This document shows positions 54,452 through 64,000 of a stretch of 64,000 nucleotides of DNA, one piece after another. The number at the start of each line of letters is the position of its first letter. Position 1 is the stretch's first letter. The DNA lies in NCBI RefSeq assembly GCF_000277795.1, contig NC_018149.1:527160-591159 (forward strand), written 5' to 3'. The stretch comes from Mycoplasma wenyonii str. Massachusetts. GTDB taxonomy: Bacteria > Bacillota_I > Bacilli_A > Mycoplasmatales > Mycoplasmoidaceae. Under the pieces are notes generated by a model. The model was given only the letters and a program-made list of their open reading frames with translations, ran no database searches and was not told where the DNA came from. The translations under genes and the position numbers were made by a program.

Positions 54452-54707
54452 GACTTAAATTCCCAATATCAACAGAAGTATTTATTCCTTCTAGAAATAT
54501 TTGTAAAAAATTTATTTCTAGCTAGGCAATTTGTTGGAGTTAAAGAATCAAAAAATATGTAATTGATTGGTTTCTCTCTCGAGCTTAAGAGCTAGATGGG
54601 GAGAGATATAGATAAGTTAATGAAACAGAAGAAAAAATCTAAATATATTTAGAAGTTAACTTACTTGTTGTTTGTTTTCTAAAAGTTCTAAAGCTTTAAA
54701 ACAGGTA
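54452..54707. other. Intergenic region, no gene seen
   Basis: AT-rich 256 bases between the hsdR fragment and the small exported peptide. Short stops in all frames. An inverted CTCGAGCTTAAGAGCTAGA-like element near 54578-54595 could form a weak stem. No tRNA or other RNA recognised. Confidence 0.4.
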
Positions 54708-54863
54708 CTAACTGAAATTAACAGTTGGGTGGTCTCACATTACTAACTTGGTTGCATTTTTAACTTCAATAGGCTCATTTGAAACATTTAATTCTTTTGC
54801 GGCTGCAACACCAGCAAAGCCTGCCATAAACATAGGTATGAAATATTTAATTGGCAACATCAT
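54708..54863 (-). CDS. Small exported peptide, 51 aa, first of two tandem paralogues
   Basis: ATG ATG at 54863 to TAG 54708. MMLPIKYFIPMFMAGFAGVAAAKELN, then NEPIEVKNATKLVMWDHPTVNFS. The first 25 residues form a signal or anchor segment also present in the next gene. UGA gives the single Trp. Likely secreted or membrane-bound; function unknown. Confidence 0.55.
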
Positions 54864-54886
54864 AATCCTTTAATAATTCTACTTAC

Positions 54887-55030
54887 TTATGGAATTGCTT
54901 TAACTCACTTAGGTTTTTCACCAGTTCAAATAATGTTTGAGGGAGGAGTCTTATCAATGGCTTGGGCTGCAAGAACTCCAACAAAAGCACTAACAAACAT
55001 AGGAATGAAATACTTAATAGGTAACATCAT
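54887..55030 (-). CDS. Small exported peptide, 47 aa, second tandem paralogue
   Basis: ATG ATG at 55030 to TAA 54887. MMLPIKYFIPMFVSAFVGVLAAQA then IDKTPPSNIIWTGEKPKWVKAIP. The first 12 residues are identical to the preceding gene, the tail is not. Same orientation and a 23-base spacing, a recent duplication with divergent mature parts. Confidence 0.55.
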
Positions 55031-55065
55031 AGTCTTTAAGAAAAATTAAAGAGTATTTTACAAAA

Positions 55066-55503
55066 CTATTTAGTTGTAGTGAAATCAAAGATCATAGATG
55101 AGAGTGGTCCTTCTTTTGGGCCAGTACACTTAAACATTTTCTTATTTTCGTTAGTAGTCACTAACTTACATTCAGCATCTTGTGCTTGTCTCACTGGTTC
55201 TGGAAGTTCGAAAGAGTAAGATTTTCAGTCCTTTGTTTCTCTTTTTCGTCTTACTTTTTCCTTAGATTCTCCAAACAACTCTTTTTCTATCTTTGCCTGT
55301 AATACCTTTACATAATCCTTGTCAGAATTTCTTCTTTTCATTGGATTGGAGTTAATGCTTGATTCCATTGGATTCAAATAAAAAGATACTTTTAAGTCTG
55401 GAGAGTTGGAAAGGTGGTTGGTAATTAATGTAGAAATAACAGGTGCTATGGCAGATGCTATAGCTGTTAAGAAACTAATTAATTTCTTAGTTGTGAATGC
55501 CAT
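55066..55503 (-). CDS. Exported protein, 145 aa, unique
   Basis: ATG 55503 to TAG 55066. AFTTKKLISFLTAIASAIAPVISTLI is a signal or anchor segment; then YLNPMESSINSNPMKRRN, a basic helix KVLQAKIEKELFGESKEKVRRKRETKDWKSYS, and DAECKLVTTNENKKMFKCTGP. Two Cys in a C-terminal C-x(14)-C arrangement recall the LTC end of family A. No homopolymer tract. Confidence 0.65.
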
Positions 55504-55610
55504 ATCAATACACTAAACAACCTATACATATCTAATTTCCAAACAAAACCACATATATTGTACTGATCTTTTTAATTAGCAATTAATGGAGTAGTAACAG
55601 TTAATAAACC

Positions 55611-56318
55611 TTAAACAATTACTATAGGCTTAAAGTTATCTGCTCACTTTATTATCCCTTCCCCCAAACCCGTTGTTTCGCTAGTTTTGATTTCTATTGA
55701 ATAAATATTGTGACCCTTGTACTTGTCCTTTAAATGAGCATTAACACCATCAATATTTTTTAATTTGAAAGTAACTTTGTCTAATCGATAGTTTTTATAA
55801 TCTTCCGAGTCATTAAAACCAAAAACTTTATTGTTACACTTTATGGTGTCTCCGAAGATTTGATTTTCCTCCCCGCCACCAGTTTCACCTAACACAAATA
55901 ATGTTGGTGATGGTCATTTTGTTAATTCATAATCGGTTGAGGTAAAGCCTGATGGCTCCCCATCCCCTTCTACTGAGCCCTGCAAACTTTTTTCTACATA
56001 TCATGTGGGTTGGATGGCTTGTTCTTTTTCCATTCTTTTACCTCATCCTTCAGCTCATAATTCAAGCTCGGTATCTGCTTTTATATCACTTACTTGGCCT
56101 TTAACAATTAAATAGATTCATAAATTTGAGTCAGTTCATTTGTGTGTTCCTTTGTCGCTTGGGTCATTGAAGCAATTAGATAAATAGAACTTATTGTCGT
56201 GAGTTATTCTTCATAACTCTTTAGGGTCTCAATTTGGGGCGGAAAAGGAAGCTCAACCAGCTACACCACTAAAGCCACTAAAAGCAATTAATAAAGCTTT
56301 TGTGCCTAAACCTATCAT
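55611..56318 (-). CDS. Family B protein, 235 aa, without tract
   Basis: ATG 56318 to TAA 55611. The N terminus IGLGTKALLIAFSGFSGVAGW replaces the poly-G start of other family B genes. Then ELWRITHDNKFYLSNCFNDPSDKGTHKW, ELWAEGWGKRMEKEQ, LGETGGGEENQIFGDTIKCNNKVF, LDKVTFKLKNIDG, YSIEIKTSE and WADNFKPIVIV. It is closest to the gene at 36506 and is constitutively in frame. Confidence 0.74.
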
Positions 56319-56391
56319 TTTTTAATTTTCTCTCAAGAAAGCTCTTTTTCTATAGACTTCGTAATTTGATTGCCCACCTAAATAATCTTTT

Positions 56392-57037
56392 TTAACCTAA
56401 AGAAAGTGTTTTTGGTCTGTGGAAATCACTACTCTTGATGGTTTGAGTGAAAGGTTTTTGATCACTTGAAGGGCAAGTTAGAGTATAAGAATCATTGCTA
56501 CCTTCTTTCTTAATTAAACAGGTGGTCTTAGTATCAAATGGCTTTCCTCTTCACCTTTTCAATCAGTCAGGAATTTCATCAAAAGTTGTGAGATTTCCAA
56601 ATCCTCCTGATTTGAAATGCAGGCTTACACGTCTGCTACTTTGGTAGGACATACTTGTAACTTGATTTACTCTTTGTGTTGTTTTTGTCCTATTGTTTCA
56701 GTTGTAGTGGAACCAGAAAGTTACTAGATCGGTGCTTGCTAAATTAGTGCAAACAAAAAGTGATGGTCTCTTCAAAGTCATTCTGTCTCCGCTAACTGCA
56801 AAACAACCAATATCTATTTGCTTGCCAGCACTTCCTAATTCTTCTTCCAAGATTTTTACCATTTGATCCATGGGTTGGTTGGATTGAGGGTTTTGATTAG
56901 AAGTTGCTGGGGGGGGGCACTACACGTGTTCGGGGTTTAAGAGTAAATGATTCATTATGAAAAGCAAATGATAAAGGTACGGTAGAAGCTACTCCTAATC
57001 CAGAGAAACCTTTAACAAGAATAGATATAAGAGACAA
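56392..57037 (-). CDS. Family A-related protein, poly-C phase OFF (C9)
   Basis: TTG 57037: SLISILVKGFSGLGVASTVPLSFAF, then VVPPPA from a C tract on the coding strand (nine G at 56909-56917 on the plus strand). C9 leads to TAA after PPPSNF; C8 would give PATSNQNPQSNQ and read to TAA 56392 (214 aa): IGCFAVSGDRMTLKRPSLFVCTNLAS, FWFHYNW, LHFKSGGFGNL, KTTCLIK and YTLTCPS. CFW is CFA. It is the only family A member using C rather than G. Confidence 0.7.
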
Positions 57038-57163
57038 GATTGAAACCCAAAATTTTTATTGAAATTTTAAGTGTCATTTTTTGCTATATATGGAAACATA
57101 AGCCTTTATTCATGCGGGTATCGTAATCAAAATTTCAAAAAATAACTTAAAAATTTAAGACTT

Positions 57164-58265
57164 TTATTTCAATAGTTCTTGAGTTCAAGTTGGTCTATTT
57201 ATTGTTCCTCACTTAACTTCTGTTTCCTTTCCATCTCCAATTCCAGTCTCACTAATTACTACTTGGTCTAGTCTAACTCCAATAGCTTCAGTGATCTTGT
57301 CTTCAATCTTTATCTCTTGAATTAGACTTCTGTAATTTTCAAATTCTTTTTTTTAACTTTGCTTTTTCCCCAAGGATATCAATGTCTAATGGGAAATATT
57401 TGCTTATTGTTACTTTTCCGCCTCACAAATTTGCTTCAACTTTTTCAACTATTATGCTTGTATTTTCATACAAAATATTTCCTTTTCCAGTTGAACAGCC
57501 CATATTTTCTTGAACTTGTACCCCAATATCCATTCCCATTCCTTTAAATTTTTTTCACCCATCAAAATCTGTCATCCCACCATTTCTCCAAATTTCATTT
57601 CCTCCCTCACAACTCAAGCTTCCTTTTCTAGCTATTGAAAATCCGGTTTTCAAAGATCACTTCAAATTCTCACTTATTTCTTTACCACTATCTCCAGAAT
57701 CTTGATTTTTTCATTCTCCGATGTTTGTGATTCCATTTGTTCAAGCTTCTTTTGCCTTTTGATCTTTTTGATTCTCAGAGGTTCTAACTGCAGGCATCAA
57801 ATAGATAGTTTTCTCTCCCTTTGCAATAATTAGTCAAATGTTTTGAGACTCTTCTGGAGTTATTTCCTCAATCTTTGGTTCTTGCCCCTCCCCAGCTCAG
57901 CTAACTTTTAATAATCCAACAACTTCTCCGATGGATTCATGATTAATATCAATATTTTTTTCATTTTTTATTCATTGCTTTTTGAAAACTAACTTATAAA
58001 TATCTCTTTTTTTATCTTTAGTTACTGTTTTTCATTTTTCACTCTCTATTTCTTGTCATTTATCTTTACTAACTTGTCAACTATTACCATTTACCTTTTC
58101 TGATATTTTTTCTTTTTCTCCTTGATTGACTTCTATTGTTCACTTAAACTTTCTATTTTCTTCTGAAAAAATATTAGAGGTGTTTCCGAAATAAACTAGA
58201 GGACTTCCTCCAGTTCCTGTAAATACTAAAACTCTTTTAAGTAGTAGAGGATTTATTGAAGGCAA
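57164..58265 (-). CDS. Family R protein, poly-A tract out of frame (A8)
   Basis: TTG 58265: PSINPLLLKRVLVFTGTGGSPLVYF, then ENRKFKWTIEVNQGEKEK, KLVFKKQWIKNEK, LLKVSWAGEGQEPKIEEITPEES, IWLIIAKGEKTIYLMPAVR, KTGFSIARKGSL, and KYFPLDIDILGEKAKLKK. Eight A (57347-57354 as T on the plus strand) put the rest out of frame, ending near RQDHWSYWS. Seven A would restore EFENYRSLIQEIKIEDKI..VVISETGIGDG..TWTQELLK to TAA 57164 (366 aa). Function unknown. Confidence 0.68.
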
Positions 58266-58349
58266 AGCCTAAATAAAAACTCCCGTACCTAGAAAGAGTT
58301 TATTCTTGTGAGTCTTGTGAAAGGGGAGACTTAAAGATGCTTAAGTTTT

Positions 58350-59492
58350 TTATTTCAATAATTCACGTATTAGGGTAGGTTTAGTAATACTTCCTCACTT
58401 TATTTCATTTTTCTTTCCTTCTCCGATTCCAGTGTCACTAATTATTACTTGGTCTAATCTGACACCCATAACTTGAGTGATCTTGTCATTAATTTCTATT
58501 TCTTGTACTAGGCTTCTAGAAGAGCTTGTTTTATTTTCCAGTTTATTTGCATTTCCCAACACCGATATATCAAGTGGGAAGTATTTCTCATTTTTTTGAC
58601 ACTTTCCAACCCTCCTATGTAATGTATTGCCGCGAATCCAGCCCGCATTTCTCCACAATCTAACCTCATCGCTCACAGACTCCTCCTTGTTTCATTCTTT
58701 CTCTTTTTTCTGATTTCCTTCATAGTAAACAATTTTTCTCCCTTCCCTTCTTCATTCTGTAACCTGATCAGCATTTTTATTCAGAATGCTACCCCCTCTG
58801 CTTATTACAATTCCTGACTTATATTTCTTTTTGAGATTCTCGTTACAGTCCGGCTCTCAACTGTCACTTGTATCAAATTTTTTAGCTCATGTTCCGATAT
58901 CCTCTATTCCGTGTTCTCAAATATCATTCTCAATTTTTCCACTTGATCTCCCGTAACTACTAGTATCTCCTTCAGAAGAAGCCCTTACTACTGGAATTAA
59001 GTAGATAGAGCTTTCACTTTTAGCAATAATCAATCAAACCCTCTTATCTTTACCAACTTGTATTTCTTCAGTTCTTACATCTTTGTTTTTCGCCCCATCA
59101 AAACCTCCTCAACTAGCCTTGATTAAAGCTAAAGCTCCTTTAGCTGATTTGTCTCCTAGCTTCTCATCTTCTTCTTGAATCCATGAACTTCTAAAAGCTA
59201 ATTTATAAGCACTTCTAGCTGTCTTACCAGATAATTCTCCTCATTTGCTTTGTTCTACTCCTTGTCATTTATTCTTGTTTAAACCTTCAAGTCAATAACT
59301 TTCTTTTGCTTTCTTAGCTTCTACAGACCTCCCCGAGCTGTCTTGACTATTTAAATTCAGGTTTAAAGTTCACTGGAATTTTCTAGGTAGTTCTGTAATT
59401 TTAGATGAAGAATACACTTGGAGAATTAAGGGGCCTCCACCGGCCCCTACAATAGTTAAAGCTTTAACAAGAAAAGTTGTTAATCCTCTCAC
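58350..59492 (-). CDS. Family R protein, intact, 380 aa
   Basis: GTG 59492 to TAA 58350: RGLTTFLVKALTIVGAGGGPLIL is the hydrophobic start; SSKITELPRKFQWTLNLN, YKLAFRSSWIQEED, ALALIKASWGGFDGAKNKDVRTEEIQ, VWLIIAKSESSIYLIPVVRA, SGIVISRGGSIL, LWRNAGWIRGNTLHRRVGK, YFPLDISVLGNANKLENK, QVIISDTGIGEG and TLIRELLK. It has no homopolymer tract and shows the full-length family R architecture. Confidence 0.72.
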
Positions 59493-59653
59493 CTTATCTT
59501 TAAAAGATAAATTTTACATATTTTGTGTTTATTTGTATTATTGTGTTTTTTGGGAATTTCAATAAAGAATCTGGAAAATGCTCTCTTAGCTAAATGGAAA
59601 TTACAGTATCAAAAGTTTTTTGTTTTTGAATAAAAAGTTAAAAAATTAAGGTT

Positions 59654-60628
59654 TTATTTCAATAATTCTGGAACTCAAGTGAGTCTATTCACGGTCCCCC
59701 ATTTTAGTTCATTTTCTTTCTTGATTCCAACTCCAGTTTCGTTGAACATTACTTCTTCTCATTTATAGATACCAACTTCTTCAATTTGTTCGCTTACTTC
59801 AACTTCAGACCATGAAGCTTTAGATCTACCTTTTAATTCTTTAAGTTCAGATTCCCCTAATACTTTGATATCTAGAGGGAAATATCTTGTCTCTGCATTA
59901 CCTCTCTCGCAGACCTTCTTCCTATCATTCTTTCTAACCAAAATTCCAGCATTCTTATAAATCACCACATCTCCCTGCTTTCTTCCTTGTTTCTTTTCAA
60001 CAAAACTAGCAATATCACTACTTCTCCCACCCTTACTCCCTCATCCTAAGCCACCTCCATAACCTCTTCCTCCCCGACCAATTATGAATCCATTTCGAAG
60101 CTTATTTTTTAATTCTTCATTTTCCTTATCATTTAACCTGCCACTCCCCTTCCACCCACTAAGATTATTTACTCCATTATTTCAAATTTCATTTACTTTG
60201 TCTCAACACTTATTACTACCCCTGTAATGCCCCAATCCCCCACCAGTAACCCTAACAGCCGGAATTAGATAAGTTGACTTTTGACTTTTAGCGACAATTA
60301 ACCAGACAGCCCTCGCCTCTTCTGTTGAAACCTCTTCCAGTGTTACCTGACTAATACCTCTACCCCCTGTTTTTTTCAAACTAACTTTGAATAAACCAAG
60401 TCCCCCTTTGACTGAATTATTTCCCGAGAAACTACTCTCTTCTCGTGTTCATTCTTTCTTGATCATTAACTTATAGATTGTTTTTGCACCATCATCTTCC
60501 ACCAAGTTTCACTTATCAACTTCCAATCCTTGTCACTTTTTCTCTTTTGAGGTTCATCCACTATCTCCTTTCTCGACTACCTTTTCTGTCCCCTTAACCT
60601 CTCCGTTATCCTTTAGTGTTCATTTGAT
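59654..60628 (-). pseudogene. Family R gene body lacking start and N terminus (left arm of inverted repeat)
   Basis: Reads from the joint at 60628 (IKWTLKDNGEVKGTEK) through YKLMIKKEWTREES, TGGRGISQVTLEEVS, VWLIVAKSQKSTYLIPAVRV, GFIIGRGGRGYGGGLGW, DVVIYKNAGILVRKNDRKK, RYFPLDIKVLGESELKEL, VMFNETGVGIKKENELKW and TWVPELLK to TAA 59654. Upstream of the joint the frame runs back to a TAA with no ATG, GTG or TTG, so the gene is silent as placed. Its C terminus is of the usual family R kind, unlike the copy at 60894. Confidence 0.7.
59747..60628 (-). repeat. 882-bp inverted repeat, left arm
   Basis: Reverse complement of 61023-61904, with no difference in the stretches compared. It covers the central body of two opposed family R genes. 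The ends are sharp: ATCAAATGAACAC on the 5' side of the gene and GAAGAAGTAATG on the 3' side. Confidence 0.88.
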
Positions 60629-61022
60629 GTTTTTGATAAAAAACCTCTTTTTGGATGGATGGTTTGATGTTTATAACGGAAGGAAGATAAGGAGTTTAAA
60701 TAGATGTTGGTTTTTGAAAAGAAAAGGGGTTATTAGGGAAATTTGATTTTATGGGTCGTAAAAAGGTTGGGAGTTTTTAAGGATGGATGATAGTGGGTTT
60801 AAAAAAGATGAATCGAGAGTAATTTAAAGGCGATTTAGAGCTAGAGGGTCCTAAATAAAATTTTTGAAAATACAGGGAAAGGAGGGTATTCTTTTGCTTT
60901 CGAGATTACTAGGAATTAGTCCTAATCTCCTTAGGAAGATTTTAATTGTCGCTAGTAGCGGAGGAAGCCCAGCATTTTATTTTGGGTCCCCTGACATCTT
61001 TAATTTTGGGGCTAATAGAAAA
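60629..61022. other. 394-bp spacer between inverted arms, possible invertible segment
   Basis: It contains the ribosome-binding site GGAGG (60881-60885), the TTG start (60894) and the first 43 codons of the right-hand family R gene, and no other gene. Recombination between the flanking identical arms would turn it round and attach this start, in frame, to the left-hand gene body. The left end carries only a start-less stretch. Confidence 0.55.
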
Positions 61023-61931
61023 ATCAAATGAACACTAAAGGATAACGGAGAGGTTAAGGGGACAGAAAAGGTAGTCGAGAAAGGAGATAGTGGATGAACC
61101 TCAAAAGAGAAAAAGTGACAAGGATTGGAAGTTGATAAGTGAAACTTGGTGGAAGATGATGGTGCAAAAACAATCTATAAGTTAATGATCAAGAAAGAAT
61201 GAACACGAGAAGAGAGTAGTTTCTCGGGAAATAATTCAGTCAAAGGGGGACTTGGTTTATTCAAAGTTAGTTTGAAAAAAACAGGGGGTAGAGGTATTAG
61301 TCAGGTAACACTGGAAGAGGTTTCAACAGAAGAGGCGAGGGCTGTCTGGTTAATTGTCGCTAAAAGTCAAAAGTCAACTTATCTAATTCCGGCTGTTAGG
61401 GTTACTGGTGGGGGATTGGGGCATTACAGGGGTAGTAATAAGTGTTGAGACAAAGTAAATGAAATTTGAAATAATGGAGTAAATAATCTTAGTGGGTGGA
61501 AGGGGAGTGGCAGGTTAAATGATAAGGAAAATGAAGAATTAAAAAATAAGCTTCGAAATGGATTCATAATTGGTCGGGGAGGAAGAGGTTATGGAGGTGG
61601 CTTAGGATGAGGGAGTAAGGGTGGGAGAAGTAGTGATATTGCTAGTTTTGTTGAAAAGAAACAAGGAAGAAAGCAGGGAGATGTGGTGATTTATAAGAAT
61701 GCTGGAATTTTGGTTAGAAAGAATGATAGGAAGAAGGTCTGCGAGAGAGGTAATGCAGAGACAAGATATTTCCCTCTAGATATCAAAGTATTAGGGGAAT
61801 CTGAACTTAAAGAATTAAAAGGTAGATCTAAAGCTTCATGGTCTGAAGTTGAAGTAAGCGAACAAATTGAAGAAGTTGGTATCTATAAATGAGAAGAAGT
61901 AATGATTAGTGAAGTTTTTGTTTCCTTCTAA
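60894..61931 (+). CDS. Family R protein, expressed-type copy, 345 aa
   Basis: TTG 60894, nine bases after AAAGGAGG, one of the best ribosome-binding sites in the region. LSRLLGISPNLLRKILIVASSGGSPAFYFGSPDIF leads into IKWTLKDNGEVKGTEK and the same body as the left arm, ending VGIYKWEEVMISEVFVSF at TAA 61931. The last eight or so residues differ from all other family R members, which end in a longer ..TWVPELLK-like tail. The N terminus is an export or anchor segment. Function unknown; Gly-rich, Trp by UGA. Confidence 0.72.
61023..61904 (+). repeat. 882-bp inverted repeat, right arm
   Basis: Reverse complement of 59747-60628. It lies wholly inside the family R gene starting at 60894, beginning at codon 44. 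The same sequence recurs twice more downstream as direct repeats (1089-base period). Confidence 0.88.
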
Positions 61932-62049
61932 AGAAAAAAGTTAATTTATTTAATTCTGGCTATTAGTAGTTTTCTAAGAAGCGAAAAACGCGGAGGATAA
62001 CGTAGAGATAATGATTGAAAATGGCAGAAAATTTTTTAAAGATAGCAGA

Positions 62050-63020
62050 GAGGAAGCCCAGCATTTTATTTTGGGTCCCCTGACATCTTTAATTTTGGGG
62101 CTAATAGAAAAATCAAATGAACACTAAAGGATAACGGAGAGGTTAAGGGGACAGAAAAGGTAGTCGAGAAAGGAGATAGTGGATGAACCTCAAAAGAGAA
62201 AAAGTGACAAGGATTGGAAGTTGATAAGTGAAACTTGGTGGAAGATGATGGTGCAAAAACAATCTATAAGTTAATGATCAAGAAAGAATGAACACGAGAA
62301 GAGAGTAGTTTCTCGGGAAATAATTCAGTCAAAGGGGGACTTGGTTTATTCAAAGTTAGTTTGAAAAAAACAGGGGGTAGAGGTATTAGTCAGGTAACAC
62401 TGGAAGAGGTTTCAACAGAAGAGGCGAGGGCTGTCTGGTTAATTGTCGCTAAAAGTCAAAAGTCAACTTATCTAATTCCGGCTGTTAGGGTTACTGGTGG
62501 GGGATTGGGGCATTACAGGGGTAGTAATAAGTGTTGAGACAAAGTAAATGAAATTTGAAATAATGGAGTAAATAATCTTAGTGGGTGGAAGGGGAGTGGC
62601 AGGTTAAATGATAAGGAAAATGAAGAATTAAAAAATAAGCTTCGAAATGGATTCATAATTGGTCGGGGAGGAAGAGGTTATGGAGGTGGCTTAGGATGAG
62701 GGAGTAAGGGTGGGAGAAGTAGTGATATTGCTAGTTTTGTTGAAAAGAAACAAGGAAGAAAGCAGGGAGATGTGGTGATTTATAAGAATGCTGGAATTTT
62801 GGTTAGAAAGAATGATAGGAAGAAGGTCTGCGAGAGAGGTAATGCAGAGACAAGATATTTCCCTCTAGATATCAAAGTATTAGGGGAATCTGAACTTAAA
62901 GAATTAAAAGGTAGATCTAAAGCTTCATGGTCTGAAGTTGAAGTAAGCGAACAAATTGAAGAAGTTGGTATCTATAAATGAGAAGAAGTAATGATTAGTG
63001 AAGTTTTTGTTTCCTTCTAA
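62050..63020 (+). pseudogene. Start-less family R copy (second tandem unit)
   Basis: Same body and same VMISEVFVSF ending (TAA 63020) as the gene at 60894, but the sequence before GSPAFYFGSPDIF differs: in frame there is a TAG three codons upstream and no start. An ATG at 62022 belongs to another frame that soon stops. It looks like a silent cassette rather than an expressed gene. Confidence 0.65.
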
Positions 63021-63138
63021 AGAAAAAAGTTAATTTATTTAATTCTGGCTATTAGTAGTTTTCTAAGAAGCGAAAAACGCGGAGGATAACGTAGAGATAA
63101 TGATTGAAAATGGCAGAAAATTTTTTAAAGATAGCAGA

Positions 63139-63968
63139 GAGGAAGCCCAGCATTTTATTTTGGGTCCCCTGACATCTTTAATTTTGGGGCTAATAGAAAA
63201 ATCAAATGAACACTAAAGGATAACGGAGAGGTTAAGGGGACAGAAAAGGTAGTCGAGAAAGGAGATAGTGGATGAACCTCAAAAGAGAAAAAGTGACAAG
63301 GATTGGAAGTTGATAAGTGAAACTTGGTGGAAGATGATGGTGCAAAAACAATCTATAAGTTAATGATCAAGAAAGAATGAACACGAGAAGAGAGTAGTTT
63401 CTCGGGAAATAATTCAGTCAAAGGGGGACTTGGTTTATTCAAAGTTAGTTTGAAAAAAACAGGGGGTAGAGGTATTAGTCAGGTAACACTGGAAGAGGTT
63501 TCAACAGAAGAGGCGAGGGCTGTCTGGTTAATTGTCGCTAAAAGTCAAAAGTCAACTTATCTAATTCCGGCTGTTAGGGTTACTGGTGGGGGATTGGGGC
63601 ATTACAGGGGTAGTAATAAGTGTTGAGACAAAGTAAATGAAATTTGAAATAATGGAGTAAATAATCTTAGTGGGTGGAAGGGGAGTGGCAGGTTAAATGA
63701 TAAGGAAAATGAAGAATTAAAAAATAAGCTTCGAAATGGATTCATAATTGGTCGGGGAGGAAGAGGTTATGGAGGTGGCTTAGGATGAGGGAGTAAGGGT
63801 GGGAGAAGTAGTGATATTGCTAGTTTTGTTGAAAAGAAACAAGGAAGAAAGCAGGGAGATGTGGTGATTTATAAGAATGCTGGAATTTTGGTTAGAAAGA
63901 ATGATAGGAAGAAGGTCTGCGAGAGAGGTAATGCAGAGACAAGATATTTCCCTCTAGATATCAAATAA
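63139..63968 (+). pseudogene. Start-less and 3'-truncated family R copy (third tandem unit)
   Basis: Identical to the previous unit from its 5' joint to YFPLDIK, where it meets TAA at 63966-63968. Both the N terminus and the last 55 codons or so are missing. The new sequence after the break (63969-64000) resembles the 3' flank of the minus-strand family R genes. Confidence 0.65.
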
Positions 63969-63986
63969 TTTTCAAAAAAATTAGGT

Positions 63987-64000
63987 TTATTTCAATAACT
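63987..64000 (-). CDS. 3' end of another family R gene (runs off the right edge)
   Basis: On the minus strand the last bases read ..LLK then TAA (63987-63989), preceded downstream by the same ttaggtttatttcaata context that ends the genes at 57164, 58350 and 59654. Only about four codons are inside the window, so this is an extrapolation. Confidence 0.4.

Larger units (their letters stand above)
60961..63968 (+). repeat. Tandem direct repeat, 1089-bp period, two full units and one partial
   Basis: The block beginning gaggaagcccagcatttt occurs at 60961, 62050 and 63139, each 1089 bases apart. Units 1 and 2 look identical; unit 3 stops matching at about 63965 in the middle of the gene. The period is a multiple of three (363 codons), but stops separate the copies. 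Near-identity points to very recent duplication or ongoing gene conversion. Confidence 0.88.

Noticed and set aside
22697-57037. Explaining all OFF genes as homopolymer sequencing errors
   Set aside because: It cannot be excluded, but both G8 and G9 occur in either state and no tract deviates from 8-9, so a single systematic length error would not put all genes in frame.
60961-63968. Tandem repeats considered as a CRISPR array
   Set aside because: The units are over 1 kb, coding and without short spacers; no cas genes are present.
1-64000. tRNA, rRNA or tmRNA genes
   Set aside because: I scanned the intergenic gaps for cloverleaf-like and conserved rRNA segments and saw none; a covariance search was not possible, so small RNAs could be missed.

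Overview
The window reads as a low-GC mollicute, most likely a haemotropic mycoplasma (haemoplasma). UGA must be read as tryptophan in almost every gene, genes abut or overlap by a few bases (TAATG, TAGTG, ATG/TAG junctions), TTG and GTG starts are very common, and a long array of small Cys/Trp-rich surface-type paralogues follows directly on a housekeeping core. The species assignment is inference. All coordinates below were rebuilt with UGA = Trp.

Bases 1-22696 are the core: polC (N-terminal part), trmK, rpsD, rpmB, a 1097-residue coiled-coil protein of unknown function, a cobalt/vitamin-type ECF transporter energising module (ecfA2, ecfT, small membrane protein, ecfA1), a UvrD/PcrA-type helicase divergent from a probable PD-(D/E)XK nuclease, a shortened alaS, mnmA, ligA, asnS, and the class Ib ribonucleotide reductase genes nrdI-nrdE (minus) and nrdF (plus).

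Bases 22697-64000 are an accessory surface-protein zone. 'Family A' (about 205-240 aa, short hydrophobic N terminus, CFW and FCF motifs, LFHY, HC, LTC) has over twenty members. I divide it into subtypes a-f; from 26.6 to 34.4 kb they recur in the order a-e-f-d, as if a four-gene cassette had been duplicated. 'Family B' (MLGG.. start, ..ANGFDPIVI end), 'family C' (LFAPLGCLMAG-type start), 'family D', a DUF31-type trypsin-fold peptidase trio (47.9-52.5 kb), and 'family R' (57.2 kb to the end) are interspersed with restriction-system remnants (a PLD/NgoFVII-like pair and a truncated hsdR) and a few membrane proteins.

The unifying feature is a homopolymer tract of 8 or 9 G (or C) inside the coding sequence of some 20 genes, one 8+8 C/G tract, and A/T runs in two others. 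Some genes are in frame (ON) and some are one base out of frame (OFF) at the observed length, which strongly suggests phase variation of the whole repertoire by slipped-strand mispairing. At the right end two family R genes form an apparently perfect 882-bp inverted repeat around a 394-bp spacer that carries the only start codon and N terminus. Inverting that spacer would move expression from one gene body to the other, in frame and with a different C terminus. Two further tandem copies (period 1089 bp) without a start lie beside it, like silent cassettes.
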